Shown in pieces: positions 1 to 8,441 of a DNA stretch of 13,508 nt (its first letter is position 1; each line of letters starts with the position of its first letter). The stretch is from Desulforudis sp. (GTDB taxonomy: Bacteria; Bacillota; Desulfotomaculia; Desulfotomaculales; Desulforudaceae): positions 1 to 13,508 of the forward strand of contig JACUUW010000303.1 in the NCBI GenBank assembly GCA_014859075.1, written 5' to 3'. The position numbers and the translations under genes are program-made. Below the pieces are notes generated by a model. That model searched no databases, was not told where the DNA came from, and saw only the letters and a program-made list of their open reading frames with translations.

Positions 1-1285
1 GGTATCCCCGAGCCATCATTTTTTCGCCCAACTCCGCGGGCAGGAACGGGCGCAGATCCTCAAAGTGGAAATCAGGGTGACGCGTTAGAAAGCTCTGGAC
101 CTGCCCCAGGTTTTCTTCGTAGGTGATGGTGCACGTGCTGTAAACCAACACCCCCCCGGGACGCACACAGTGCGCGGCCCCGGACAAAACGGCCTCCTGG
201 AGACGCACCAGGCCGTTGATCTGCCCCGGTTCCTTCCGCCAGCGGGCGTCCGGGCGCCGCCGTAGGACTCCCAGTCCGGAACAGGGTGCATCCACCAGTA
301 CGTAGTCGGCCCAACCGTCAAACCGGCCCGGCAGATCCCGGGCGTCTAAAAGTATCGTTTCCACGTTCCGAATTCCGAGCCGCCGGCAGTTCTCCCGCAC
401 CAGATCCAGCTTGTGCGGATGGATGTCCAGTGCCTTGATGACTCCCTCGTTTTGCATTAACTCGGCCAAATGCGTCGTCTTGCCTCCGGGAGCACTACAA
501 ACGTCCAGTACCCGGGCTCCGTGCGCCGGGTTCACGGCGTGGGCCGCCAGCATCGAACTCTCGTCCTGTATCTGAAAAAGTCCTTCCCCGAAAGAGGGTA
601 GGGAACGAATTGACAAAAACCCGTCTATCTGCAGACCGTTGGGCGCAAAGCGGGTCTTGTGGACGGTCAGCCCTTCCTGCTCCAACCGCCGGACCAGGGT
701 GTCACGATCCACTTTCAGGCTGTTCGTCCGCACGGTGTTGGGTGGAATTGTGTTATTTGCACGGCACAAGGCGATGGTGTCCTCCGGCCCGTACTCGGTC
801 AACCACCGTTCCACCATCCAGGTGGGGTAAGAATATTTCAGACTGATGTAGGCCACCGGATCCATTTCCGGTTGCGGAAACACAATGTCCTCTTTGTGCC
901 GGGCTACGTTGCGCAGTACACCGTTTACAAACCGGGCGGCGCCCGGGGTGCCGAATTTTTTGGCCAGTTCCACCGCTTCATTACACGCCGCCCCAGCCGG
1001 AACCTTGTCCATATAAAAGAGCTGGTACACGCCCAAACGCAGAATGTTACGGATCCATACCGTCTGGGCCCCCAAAGGTTGATGAAGAAAACGCGCGGTA
1101 ATCCAGTCCAGGGTGTTCAGGGTGCGCAGCGTCCCGTAGGCCAACTCGGTGGCAAAGGCCCGATCCAGTTTGGAGGGGCGGTACTCCTCCAGGGCCCGGT
1201 TGAGGGCCAGATTGGCATAAGCGCCTTCCGACTCAACGGCCTTTAAAATGTGCAACGCGATCTCCCGTGCCGATACTTCCGCCAC
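1..1285 (-). CDS. rsmB: 16S rRNA (cytosine-C5)-methyltransferase RsmB, 3' end beyond window
   Basis: This enzyme methylates C967 (E. coli numbering) of 16S rRNA using S-adenosylmethionine; it is cytoplasmic. I translated 428 residues from a GTG start. Residues 1-135 look like the NusB-type RNA-binding domain. Residues 150-428 are the methyltransferase fold, with the SAM-binding motif DVCSAPGGKT (261-270), the DAPC motif with Cys335, and the catalytic STC motif with Cys385. Both cysteines expected of this two-cysteine family are present. Family members are about 440-450 residues, so only the last 15-25 residues should lie outside the left edge. GTG at 1285 is chosen because GAGGGG sits just upstream and the alignment starts there. 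It lies 20 bases after the fmt stop and is probably translated from the same transcript. The frame is uninterrupted and the identification is firm. Confidence 0.95.
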   Translation of the reverse strand, partial: MAEVSAREIALHILKAVESEGAYANLALNRALEEYRPSKLDRAFATELAYGTLRTLNTLDWITARFLHQPLGAQTVWIRNILRLGVYQLFYMDKVPAGAACNEAVELAKKFGTPGAARFVNGVLRNVARHKEDIVFPQPEMDPVAYISLKYSYPTWMVERWLTEYGPEDTIALCRANNTIPPNTVRTNSLKVDRDTLVRRLEQEGLTVHKTRFAPNGLQIDGFLSIRSLPSFGEGLFQIQDESSMLAAHAVNPAHGARVLDVCSAPGGKTTHLAELMQNEGVIKALDIHPHKLDLVRENCRRLGIRNVETILLDARDLPGRFDGWADYVLVDAPCSGLGVLRRRPDARWRKEPGQINGLVRLQEAVLSGAAHCVRPGGVLVYSTCTITYEENLGQVQSFLTRHPDFHFEDLRPFLPAELGEKMMARGY

Positions 1286-1305
1286 TCAGATCCCCTCGTC
1301 CAAAT

Positions 1306-2277
1306 CTAGTTTGATTTTGAAACGTGCTCTCCGAGCCTGCCGCCGGCGGTCAACGGGTGCCCGCGGAGAAACTTCGCCACACTCAGCCGTTTCCGGCCGG
1401 CCGTTTGCAGCTCGTGAATCCGTAAGGCACCCCCGCCGGTCTGAACCACCAGGCCCCGTTCAGCGTCGGCCGACAGTACCCGGCCCGGCTCCCCGGTGCC
1501 GTCCGGATATACTACGTCAGCCCGCCATATTTTCAACTGTTTATCGCCGAGCGTGGTGTAGGCTCCGGGCCAAGGGTCCAGTCCACGGACCAGGTTCTTG
1601 ATCTCCGTCGCCGGGCGGGTCCAGTCGATCAACTCGTGCTTCCTTCCGACGGGTGGCGCATAGGTCGCCCTGGTCCCATCCTGTGGTCGCGGCTCCAGTC
1701 TTCCTCGTTCGAGCCGGTCCAGAGTCTTCACCAACAGTGCCGCCCCCAGCCGGGCCAAGCGGTCGTGGACCAGGCCCATGTTGTCGTCCGGTCCGATCGG
1801 GAGTCTCTCTTGCAGGAGGATATCACCGGTGTCCAACCCCTCGTCCATCAACATGGTGGTAACCCCGGTCTCCGGCTCACCGTTAATCACCGCCCAGTGC
1901 ACGGGCGCGGCGCCCCGGTAACGGGGAAGCAACGAGGCGTGCACGTTTACGCATCCCAAGCGCGGGATCGTCAGGAGCCCGGGCGGCAAAATCCGGCCGT
2001 AGGCGACCACCACAATGACGTCCGCGGCCAGGGTCCGGATCAACTCAATGAAGGCGGGGTCGGTGATCTTGGCGGGCTGTAACACATCCAACCCACGGTT
2101 CAGGCAATAACTTTTCACCGGTCCGGGGGTCAGCTTTTTACCCCGGCCCCGCGGTCGATCCGGCTGGGTGACCACCCGCGTGACCGGGTATCCTGACTCG
2201 ACCAGAGCGTGGAGTGGAGGAACGGCGAATTCAGGCGTGCCCATGAAAACCAGACGCAGGTTCCGGAAGACCCTCAC
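1306..2277 (-). CDS. fmt: Methionyl-tRNA formyltransferase Fmt
   Basis: Fmt transfers a formyl group from 10-formyl-tetrahydrofolate to methionyl-initiator tRNA. The 323-residue protein has the N-terminal FMGTPEFAVP strand-loop (11-20), the formyl-folate site with Asn111, His113 and the SLLPRYRGAAPV loop (115-126), and Asp149 in the LDTGDIL motif; these match the Asn-His-Asp catalytic set of the family. Residues from about 210 onward form the C-terminal tRNA-binding domain (the GLDPWPGAYT region). The GTG at 2277 overlaps the def stop as GTGA, which suggests translational coupling. However, the AAGGAG ribosome-binding sequence abuts this GTG with no spacer. A CTG seven codons in (2259) would give the canonical start MRLVFMGTPEF, with GAGGG about 11 bases upstream. 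The exact start is therefore uncertain; the function is not. Fmt is the counterpart of the deformylase encoded just before it. Confidence 0.96.
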   Translation of the reverse strand: MRVFRNLRLVFMGTPEFAVPPLHALVESGYPVTRVVTQPDRPRGRGKKLTPGPVKSYCLNRGLDVLQPAKITDPAFIELIRTLAADVIVVVAYGRILPPGLLTIPRLGCVNVHASLLPRYRGAAPVHWAVINGEPETGVTTMLMDEGLDTGDILLQERLPIGPDDNMGLVHDRLARLGAALLVKTLDRLERGRLEPRPQDGTRATYAPPVGRKHELIDWTRPATEIKNLVRGLDPWPGAYTTLGDKQLKIWRADVVYPDGTGEPGRVLSADAERGLVVQTGGGALRIHELQTAGRKRLSVAKFLRGHPLTAGGRLGEHVSKSN

Positions 2278-2732
2278 TCCTTTTTATACACCTCCACGGC
2301 ACGATCGATAAACAAGATCCCGTCCAGGTGGTCCACCTCGTGCTGAAAGGCCCGGGAGGCCAACCCTTCGGCGTTGTAGCCCACCTGTTTCCCTTCGAGA
2401 TTGTAGCCGCGTACCGTCACCCGCGGCGCCCGGTTCACCTTACCCCAGAGTCCGGGTAAACTCAGGCAGCCTTCCTCTCCCAACTCCGGTTCACCTTCGA
2501 GGCTCACAATCTCCGGGTTGATCAGGACAATCACGTTGTCTCCGGCACCGACCACCAACACCCGCTTCGGCACCCCGATCTGGGGGGCGGCCAAGCCGAC
2601 GCCGGAGGCGTCGCGCAGCGTATCGATCATATTGGTGACCAGTTTCTTGATCCGAGGGGTTATCTCTTTGACCTCCTGCGCCTTTTCCCGCAGGATGGGG
2701 TCGGGATGACTGACAATGTGGTATACAGCCAA
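2274..2732 (-). CDS. def: Peptide deformylase Def
   Basis: Def removes the formyl group from the N-terminal methionine of new proteins and is an iron/zinc metallohydrolase. All three family motifs are present: GVGLAAPQIG (44-53), EEGCLS with metal ligand Cys89 (86-91), and QHEVDH with ligands His131 and His135 and catalytic Glu132. Length is 152 residues, normal for the short bacterial type. I use the TTG at 2732 because the protein then begins MAVYHIVSHPDPILRE, the usual family N-terminus, and GAGGAG lies 9 bases upstream. A GTG at 2753 would add seven residues that include the ribosome-binding site and is less likely. The gene starts 25 bases after priA ends and overlaps the start of fmt, so the formylation and deformylation enzymes are made together. 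Confidence 0.96.
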   Translation of the reverse strand: MAVYHIVSHPDPILREKAQEVKEITPRIKKLVTNMIDTLRDASGVGLAAPQIGVPKRVLVVGAGDNVIVLINPEIVSLEGEPELGEEGCLSLPGLWGKVNRAPRVTVRGYNLEGKQVGYNAEGLASRAFQHEVDHLDGILFIDRAVEVYKKE

Positions 2733-2757
2733 GGTCCCCCACTCCTCTGACACCAGA

Positions 2758-4977
2758 TTAGACGAAATGTTGAGGATCGATGTCGACGCTGACCATCACT
2801 CCGCCCCGAGCACCGGCCTCGAACTCCGCCAGCGCCTTCTGCAGGAGAGTACGCAGCAGCTTGCGTTTAGGTGACTTCAGTATCAAGTGCCGGCGGAAAT
2901 AGTCTTTGATCCTGGCCACCGGCGGCGGCGCCGGTCCCAACACCTGGACCTGAGCCTGACCCGCACCCAAGCCGGCGAGCAGATCTCGAAATTGGAGCGC
3001 TTCGCTGTGCACCTTAGACTCCTGTTTCCCCTTGAACAGCACCCGGGCCAAAGTGGCGAAGGGCGGGTACCCCAACTCCTTGCGCAGGCTCATCTCCCGG
3101 GCGAAGAACTGTTCGTAGTTCTGACCGGCGGCCGCCTGGATGCTGTAGTGTTCCGGGCGGTGTGTTTGCACGACCACTTCGCCCGGCGCCGTACCACGTC
3201 CCGCCCGTCCGGCCACCTGGGTAATCAGCTGGAAGGTGCGCTCGGCGGACTGGTAGTCGGGAAGGAGGAGGGTGGTGTCCGCATTAACCACGCCCACCAG
3301 GGTCACCCCGGGCAAGTCCAGACCCTTGGCAATCATCTGCGTGCCGATCAGGATGTCGGCGCGACCTTCGCGGAATTGCTGCAGTATCTGCTCGTGGCTG
3401 CGTTTCCGCGTAACCGTGTCCCCGTCCAGCCGCACCACCCGGGCTTTCGGAAACAACACCCGCGCCTCCGCCTCTATCTTCTGGGTACCGGTGCCGAAAC
3501 GATTCAAGTGCCCACTCCCGCAGGCCGGGCAAACCAGGGGCATAGGCCGCCGGTAGCCGCAGTAGTGACATCGCAGGGACCCGTCGTGGTGATACGTCAG
3601 GCTGATGGCGCAGTGGGAACAGAAAACCGCCTCGCCGCATACCCGACAGAGCACGATGGTGGCAAAACCACGCCGGTTGAGAAAAAGGATCACCTGCTGT
3701 CCATCTCGTAGCCTCCCGCCTATTTTGCCCGCCAGGCACCGGCTGAAGACATGCTGGTTTCCGGCCCGGAGTTCCTCCCGCAGGTCCACCACCTTGATCC
3801 GCGGCAGAACCTTACCGTCCACCCGTCTGGTAAGTTTCAGGAGCCGCCCGTGTCGGCCGGTTAACGCGCCGGCGTATGTACGCAGAGCCGGTGTCGCCGA
3901 TCCGAGGATGACGACGGCCTTCGCCAGCGACGCGCGCGCTCTGGCCACCTCGCCGGTCTGGTATCGTGGATTATCCTCCTGTTTATAACCGGGCTCGTGC
4001 TCCTCGTCAAGTACAACCACGCCGATGTTCGTCAGCGGGGCGAACACGGCGGACCGGGCTCCGACCACCAGCGGCGCTTCACCTTGAAAAATCCGTTTCC
4101 ACTCGTCATAGCGCTCCCCCGCCCCCAGGCGCGAGTGCAAAACGGCCACCAAGCCGCCGAAACGGGCTTTAAACTGTTGGATCAACTGGGAAGCAAGGGC
4201 AATCTCCGGAACCAGGACCAGGGCCTGACGGCCCCGCTCCAGGGCGGCGGCGGCCGCCCGCAGGTAAACCTCGGTCTTGCCGCTGCCGGTGATCCCGTGC
4301 AACACAAACAATTCCCGCCTTCCCGCCTGCAAACTTCGTTCGATGGTTTCCAGGGCCACGGCCTGTTCCGTAGTGAGCCGGGGAAGTCCGGTGTCCGCCG
4401 CTACCTCCGGATAAGGGTCCCTCACCACCCCCCGCCGGGAGGTGGTCAGCATACCCTTGTCCAACAGCCGGTTGACCACCCCGCAGGAGACCCCGGCGCG
4501 GAGAGCCAGCTGCGTCCGGGTCAGGCCGGGATGTTCCTGTGCGGCACGCCACGCCTGCCGCTGTTTGGGGGTCAGGGTTTCCCGGTCCGCCGGCGACCCG
4601 GGCACGGCCCGGACGCCCTCTTCAAAGCGCGGTCCCCCCTTCCGGGACGGCGCGGCGATGCACTGCAAAGCCTGGGCGGTGGTACACAGGTACCGGTCCG
4701 CCATCCAGCGGGCCAGAGCATAGAGTTCCGGAGTGAACGCGGGTTCGGCATCCAGTACTTCCGTGATATCCTTGACCGGGCTGACCGTAACGTGGGAACG
4801 GAACCCGACCACATAGCCGGGGAGTTTACGCCGGCCGAAAGGAACCAGTACCCGCGAACCGGGACAAAGCCGGGACCGGAATTGTTCCGGCACGCAGTAA
4901 TGGTAAATCCGGTCCACCCTTGACAGGGGAAGATCGACCACCACTTCGGCATAGGCCCGCTCAGGCACCGGCAACAC
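2758..4977 (-). CDS. priA: Primosomal protein N' (replication restart helicase PriA)
   Basis: PriA recognises stalled forks and D-loops, unwinds DNA 3' to 5', and starts reloading of the replicative helicase. The 739-residue protein has, in order: the N-terminal 3'-end DNA-binding domain (about 8-105), a winged-helix segment (about 130-195), helicase lobe 1 with Walker A GITGSGKT (228-235) and the DEEH box (324-327), a zinc-binding insertion with eight cysteines (444, 447, 453, 456, 470, 473, 483, 486), and helicase lobe 2 with the GTQMIAKGLD and QVAGRAGRG motifs. All expected zinc ligands and ATPase motifs are intact. The GTG at 4977 overlaps the end of coaBC by 17 bases. Alternative starts TTG 4974 and GTG 4968 cannot be excluded, because the AGGGGCGG ribosome-binding sequence fits the last of these best. 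Confidence 0.96.
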   Translation of the reverse strand: MLPVPERAYAEVVVDLPLSRVDRIYHYCVPEQFRSRLCPGSRVLVPFGRRKLPGYVVGFRSHVTVSPVKDITEVLDAEPAFTPELYALARWMADRYLCTTAQALQCIAAPSRKGGPRFEEGVRAVPGSPADRETLTPKQRQAWRAAQEHPGLTRTQLALRAGVSCGVVNRLLDKGMLTTSRRGVVRDPYPEVAADTGLPRLTTEQAVALETIERSLQAGRRELFVLHGITGSGKTEVYLRAAAAALERGRQALVLVPEIALASQLIQQFKARFGGLVAVLHSRLGAGERYDEWKRIFQGEAPLVVGARSAVFAPLTNIGVVVLDEEHEPGYKQEDNPRYQTGEVARARASLAKAVVILGSATPALRTYAGALTGRHGRLLKLTRRVDGKVLPRIKVVDLREELRAGNQHVFSRCLAGKIGGRLRDGQQVILFLNRRGFATIVLCRVCGEAVFCSHCAISLTYHHDGSLRCHYCGYRRPMPLVCPACGSGHLNRFGTGTQKIEAEARVLFPKARVVRLDGDTVTRKRSHEQILQQFREGRADILIGTQMIAKGLDLPGVTLVGVVNADTTLLLPDYQSAERTFQLITQVAGRAGRGTAPGEVVVQTHRPEHYSIQAAAGQNYEQFFAREMSLRKELGYPPFATLARVLFKGKQESKVHSEALQFRDLLAGLGAGQAQVQVLGPAPPPVARIKDYFRRHLILKSPKRKLLRTLLQKALAEFEAGARGGVMVSVDIDPQHFV

Positions 4978-6169
4978 CGCCCCTGATCGTCAACACCTCG
5001 TCCAGGACACGCCAAGCCACCTCGTACTTGTCCATTTGGGGCAGCCGGATACAGCGCCCGTCCGGGAAGACGAACACCACCAGGTTCGTCTCGACGTCGA
5101 ACCCGGCACCCGGCCGGGTGACGTCGTTACCGACCATCAGATCGGCCCCCTTTTTCCGTGCCTTTTCCATGGCGTACTCCACCGGATCCCCGGTTTCCGC
5201 CGCAAACCCGACCATCACCCGGCCCGGCTTCTTGTGCCGGCCGGCATAAGCCAAAATGTCCGCGGTCGGTTCCAGTTCCACGGTCAAACGCCCGTCCTGC
5301 TTTTTTATCTTTTTCCGGGCGACCTCAGCCGGTCGGTAATCGGCAACCGCGGCCGCCATCACCAGGATATCGCTTTCCGGCAAGCGATGCCGCACGGCCT
5401 CAAACATCTCGGACGCCGTTTCCACCGGTACCAGGGTCAGCCCGTCCGGGTCCGGCAGAGAAGTGGGACCACTGACCAGCACTACGTCGGCGCCCCGGTC
5501 CCGGGCTGCCCGGGCCACGGCGTAGCCCATCCGACCCGAACTGCGGTTCGTGAGATACCGCACCGGATCCAGGGGTTCCCGGGTCGCCCCGGCCGTAACC
5601 ATAACCCGTACCCCCCTCAAGTCGTCCACGCCCTTAGTGAGCCCGATGACCCGTTCCACTATCGACTCGGGCGGGGCCAGGCGCCCCCGGCCCTCATCAC
5701 CGCAAGCCACGCGGCCGGCTTCCGGACCGCAAAACCGGTAGCCGAGTTCCTGGAGTTCCCTGATGTTCCGCTGTACGATCGGATTGGCGTACATGGCCGG
5801 GTTCATGGCCGGGCACAACAATACCGGCCCGGCAAAAGCCAGCACAAGCGTGGTCAGCAGGTCGTCCGCCACTCCGCCGGCCACCTTGCCGATCACGTTC
5901 GCCGTCGCCGGGGCGACAACCACCACATCTCCGGAGCGGGCCAGGTCCAAATGGACCATCGCCCCGGAGTGACCGGCGAACATTTCGGTCCGTACCGGAT
6001 TGCCGGAGATCGATTCCATGGTCAAGGGGGAGATAAACTCGCGGGCCGCCCGCGTCATAATCACGTGCACCTCGGCTCCGTGTCTGACCAGTTGGCCCGC
6101 GACGTCCGCCGCCCTGTAGGCGGCGATACTTCCCGTTACCCCCAGAATCACTGTTTTACCGCCAAGCAA
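4961..6169 (-). CDS. coaBC: Bifunctional phosphopantothenoylcysteine decarboxylase / phosphopantothenate-cysteine ligase CoaBC
   Basis: CoaBC performs two steps of coenzyme A synthesis: CTP-dependent joining of 4'-phosphopantothenate to cysteine (CoaB), then FMN-dependent decarboxylation to 4'-phosphopantetheine (CoaC). From the TTG at 6169 the protein has 402 residues. The CoaC half (1-185) shows GVTGSIAAY (10-18), the likely catalytic His73 in MVHLDLA, the APATAN flavin loop, the PAMNPAMY substrate motif (120-127) and Cys156 in ACGDEGRGRL. The CoaB half (186-402) shows TAGATREPLDPVRYLTN (192-208), MAAAVADYRP and the KKIKK lysines (286-290). TTG 6169 is preferred because GGAGG lies 9 bases upstream and family proteins begin at this point. 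A GTG at 6256 would add 29 basic residues and overlap rpoZ, which I consider wrong. Function is firm. Confidence 0.96.
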   Translation of the reverse strand: MLGGKTVILGVTGSIAAYRAADVAGQLVRHGAEVHVIMTRAAREFISPLTMESISGNPVRTEMFAGHSGAMVHLDLARSGDVVVVAPATANVIGKVAGGVADDLLTTLVLAFAGPVLLCPAMNPAMYANPIVQRNIRELQELGYRFCGPEAGRVACGDEGRGRLAPPESIVERVIGLTKGVDDLRGVRVMVTAGATREPLDPVRYLTNRSSGRMGYAVARAARDRGADVVLVSGPTSLPDPDGLTLVPVETASEMFEAVRHRLPESDILVMAAAVADYRPAEVARKKIKKQDGRLTVELEPTADILAYAGRHKKPGRVMVGFAAETGDPVEYAMEKARKKGADLMVGNDVTRPGAGFDVETNLVVFVFPDGRCIRLPQMDKYEVAWRVLDEVLTIRGGVAGA

Positions 6170-6189
6170 AAACCTTGTCCTCCGTTTCC

Positions 6190-6211
6190 GCTTCCGCTGG
6201 TCGCCGGAAGC
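6190..6211 (-). repeat. Hairpin between rpoZ and coaBC
   Basis: A perfect 7-bp inverted repeat (GCTTCCG and CGGAAGC on the transcribed strand) with an 8-base loop lies in the 58-base rpoZ-coaBC gap, about 20 bases before the coaBC start. There is no T-run after it, so it does not look like a terminator. It could be an RNA-stability or processing hairpin within the operon, or chance in GC-rich DNA. Confidence 0.3.
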
Positions 6212-6227
6212 ACCGTTTCCCGCCCTG

Positions 6228-6452
6228 CTACGACCGCGCCTGTTGCTTCGGCCCACGTTTAGATGGTCGAAACCTGACCCGGTTGGCGGCTATTTCCTCC
6301 AGGGCCTGAGTGACCGGCTTGGCCGTTGATCCGACCACCCCCTGCTCGTTCTGCTCAGTAAGGGCGCGAGCCCGCTTGGCCGAAGCCACCACCAGGGAAT
6401 AGCGGCTATCCGCCTTCTTCATCAACTCATCCAAAGATGGCCGGTTTAACAA
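6228..6452 (-). CDS. rpoZ: DNA-directed RNA polymerase omega subunit
   Basis: Omega is the small RNA polymerase subunit that helps fold and assemble beta'. The 74-residue product begins MLNRPSLDELMKKADSRYSL and continues with VVASAKRARAL; the SRYxLVxxAAKRARQL-type core of the family is clear at residues 16-31. The acidic/KPVxxAL segment (residues 45-53) matches the second conserved region. Length is typical for Firmicutes. The start is TTG: no ATG or GTG is in frame nearby, and GAGGAG lies 12 bases upstream, a rather long spacing. It sits between gmk and coaBC, the normal place in Firmicutes. Confidence 0.92.
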   Translation of the reverse strand: MLNRPSLDELMKKADSRYSLVVASAKRARALTEQNEQGVVGSTAKPVTQALEEIAANRVRFRPSKRGPKQQARS

Positions 6453-6509
6453 TGGATGACCACTCTCCTCATTAGTGCAACGAGCTGATTCTCCTCGCCG
6501 GAAACTAGT

Positions 6510-7097
6510 TCAAGTCCTTGGGCCCGACAAGTAGCTCGATCGGGATTTTTCGGCCCTGATTATCGCCTCAACCTTGACCACCGCTTCTTCAACCCGGTCG
6601 TTTACCACCACATAGTCGTACTTGGCCATGGCCTCCAGTTCGTTCCGAGCCCATTCAAGACGTTTTGCGATCCGCTCCTCGGAATCGGTCCCCCGCAGGC
6701 GCAGGCGCCGCTCGAGCTCCTCCATGGACGGCGGGCGGAGGAAAACAAGCACCGCTTCAGGCACTTTACCCTTAACCTGCAGCGCCCCCTGGACGTCGAT
6801 CTCCAGGATGACGTCCCGCCCGCTCTCGAGCATCCGGGTGACCGGACCGCGCGGGGTTCCGTAGTAGTCCCGGTAAACCCGGGCCCACTCCAGGAGTTCG
6901 TCTTGCGCGATCATTTCCTGGAATTTTTCATTATTGACAAAAAAATAATGCACGCCGTCCTCTTCCCCCGCCCGCGGCGGACGGGTGGTGGCCGAAACTG
7001 AAAGGTGGATGTTGCCAAGCCGCCGGCACAACGCCTGACAGACGGTGCCCTTTCCGGCCCCGGACGGACCCGAAACCACGACCAGGAGTCCGCGCAC
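6510..7097 (-). CDS. gmk: Guanylate kinase Gmk
   Basis: Gmk phosphorylates GMP to GDP with ATP, feeding GTP, dGTP and (p)ppGpp pools. The 195-residue protein has the P-loop GPSGAGKGT (residues 10-18), the GMP-binding segment with TTRPPRAGEEDGVHYFF (about 37-53), the GTPRGPV loop and the EIDVQGA motif; the lid-region arginines (RLRLRGTDSEERIAKRL) are intact. The GTG at 7097 gives the standard N-terminus MRGLLVVVSGPSG; a GGGGG and a GAGGGA stand upstream. It starts 20 bases after remA and is followed by rpoZ after 57 bases without visible features. Identification is firm. Confidence 0.97.
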   Translation of the reverse strand: MRGLLVVVSGPSGAGKGTVCQALCRRLGNIHLSVSATTRPPRAGEEDGVHYFFVNNEKFQEMIAQDELLEWARVYRDYYGTPRGPVTRMLESGRDVILEIDVQGALQVKGKVPEAVLVFLRPPSMEELERRLRLRGTDSEERIAKRLEWARNELEAMAKYDYVVVNDRVEEAVVKVEAIIRAEKSRSSYLSGPRT

Positions 7098-7117
7098 TCC
7101 CTCAGTACCCCCAATTC

Positions 7118-7396
7118 CTAACTGTTGTCACCTTGTTGGGGGTGGGACTGCTCCATTTTGCTTACCAACCTGTGGGCCACGGTTTCGGGTTGAACTGCGG
7201 AAAGAATGATGTGATCGCTGTCGGTGATGATAACCGCCCTTGTTCTGCGGCCGTAAGTAGCGTCGATCAACATCCCCCGATCCCGGGCCTCGGTGATCAT
7301 CCGCTTGATGGGCGCCGACTCCGGACTGACAATGGCCACAATGCGATTCGCCGACACGATGTTGCCGAACCCGATGTTGATAAGTCTGATACCCAA
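7118..7396 (-). CDS. remA: RemA-family (DUF370) DNA-binding regulator
   Basis: In Bacillus subtilis RemA is a ring-forming DNA-binding protein that activates extracellular-matrix and osmoprotection genes; orthologues occur across Firmicutes, including non-biofilm lineages. The 92-residue product is strikingly conserved: IGFGNIVSANRIVAIVSPES (residues 8-27), then the EARDRGMLIDATYGRRTRAV segment and SAVQPETVAHRL. The C-terminus (residues 80-92) is a short polar tail. The start is TTG at 7396, with AAGGGGGG six bases upstream giving MGIRLINIGFGN, the usual N-terminus. It lies between yicC and gmk, as in Bacillus. Its target genes cannot be read from this window. Confidence 0.94.
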   Translation of the reverse strand: MGIRLINIGFGNIVSANRIVAIVSPESAPIKRMITEARDRGMLIDATYGRRTRAVIITDSDHIILSAVQPETVAHRLVSKMEQSHPQQGDNS

Positions 7397-7414
7397 GAAA
7401 AACCCCCCTTGATC

Positions 7415-8290
7415 CTATTCAATGTTTTGAATCTGTTCGCGCATCTTCTCCAATTCACTTTTGAAATCAACGACTCGACCAACAATCAACTCGTCCTGTG
7501 TCTTGGAACCGATAGTGTTGACTTCCCGGTAAATCTCCTGGATCAAAAAGTCCATCTTGCGGCCTACCGGTCCCTCGGCGCCAAGCAAATTCCGCACTTG
7601 GGCCAGGTGACTGTGTAGGCGTACCAGTTCTTCCGAAACATCGGCACGCTCCGCGAAAAAGGCAACTTCCTGGGCCAAGCGGGCCGCATCCACCACCGGC
7701 CCCCCAGTCAGCTCCTCTATCCGGCGGTTTAAACGTGCCTGGTAAACCCTGACCGCCTCGGGAGCCCGGACAGCGATGTCTTTCACCAGCGACTCCAGGG
7801 AGAAAACCCTTGCCGCCACATCGGCCTGCAAGGCCGCACCTTCCGTTTCCCGCATGGCAAGCAGACCCCGGCACGCCTGCCTCAAAGCTTCTTCAATCGC
7901 CGGCCACCATTCTTCGGGGTCACTGGTATCGTCCACTGCAAACAACCCGGGTTGGGAAATTATGTGTTCGAGCCGAATGTCCCCGGAAAGACCAAGATAC
8001 TTACGTATTTCGTCCATTGCCTTATAATAAGCCACGGCCAGTGCCTTGTCAACTTTTACCGTATCGGCCCGCCCTTCACCTTCCTCAACCGAACAGTGAA
8101 CTTCAACGCGACCCCTTTGCACGTACTCCTGCACGCACTTTCGGGTTCGGTCGTCCAGGGACGCCATATATCGTGGTAACCGAACAATCACTTCCCGGTA
8201 ACGATGGTTCACCGCCTTGATTTCCACGGTGAACCTCCTGTCCCGGTAATGAGCCTCACCCCGGCCGTAACCGGTCATGCTTTGCAGCAA
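7415..8290 (-). CDS. yicC: YicC/YloC family endoribonuclease-like protein
   Basis: YicC-family proteins are linked to RNA turnover; E. coli YicC has been reported as an endoribonuclease that assists decay of a small RNA. From the TTG at 8290 the product has 291 residues, the family length. The N-terminus MLQSMTGYGRGEA and the C-terminal DUF1732 signature (MDFLIQEIYREVNTIGSK, then VVDFKSELEKMREQIQNIE) are diagnostic. An upstream ATG at 8392 would add 34 residues, but these overlap a likely terminator and are not part of the family, so I prefer TTG 8290, which has AGGTGGT six bases upstream. This is the first gene of the housekeeping cluster; its promoter should lie between 8291 and 8370, an AT-rich stretch with a TATAAA (8330-8335) but no convincing -35 box. 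Confidence 0.93.
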   Translation of the reverse strand: MLQSMTGYGRGEAHYRDRRFTVEIKAVNHRYREVIVRLPRYMASLDDRTRKCVQEYVQRGRVEVHCSVEEGEGRADTVKVDKALAVAYYKAMDEIRKYLGLSGDIRLEHIISQPGLFAVDDTSDPEEWWPAIEEALRQACRGLLAMRETEGAALQADVAARVFSLESLVKDIAVRAPEAVRVYQARLNRRIEELTGGPVVDAARLAQEVAFFAERADVSEELVRLHSHLAQVRNLLGAEGPVGRKMDFLIQEIYREVNTIGSKTQDELIVGRVVDFKSELEKMREQIQNIE

Positions 8291-8370
8291 ATCAACACCA
8301 CCTGGACCTATTCTTGGTTGAAAATAGCATTTATATTTTCTACCCGGTAAAAAGAAATCCTGCCGAAACA

Positions 8371-8408
8371 CAAAGAAAAGTACGGATTTCATGGCTAAAT
8401 ACCGTACT
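8371..8408 (-). terminator. Probable intrinsic terminator after the CotE-like gene
   Basis: On the transcribed strand AGTACGG (8408-8402) pairs with CCGTACT (8385-8379), and an inner TTT/AAA extends the stem around an AGCCATG loop. TTTTCTTTG follows at once. It lies 34 bases past the stop of the gene at 8442. It would separate the spore-type gene from yicC. The stem is only moderately GC-rich. Confidence 0.5.
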
Positions 8409-8441
8409 CACAAGGATTCTTCCCGTTTTGGGCGGTTCCGA

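Noticed and set aside
659..1246. 195-codon open frame on the plus strand
   Set aside because: Antisense of rsmB, which reads through without interruption and has both cysteines of the family.
3997..4923. 308-codon open frame on the plus strand
   Set aside because: Antisense of the intact PriA helicase region. Composition is typical of a GC-rich shadow frame.
6170..6256. 29-residue basic extension of CoaBC
   Set aside because: It overlaps rpoZ and has no family match. TTG 6169 has a GGAGG site and gives the normal N-terminus.
5036..6262. 408-codon open frame on the plus strand
   Set aside because: It is the antisense of coaBC, whose catalytic motifs are all present. The plus-strand translation is rich in Arg, His, Gly and Pro and resembles no family.
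8291..8392. 34-residue extension of YicC from ATG 8392
   Set aside because: It includes a terminator-like hairpin and is absent from the family. TTG 8290 fits better.
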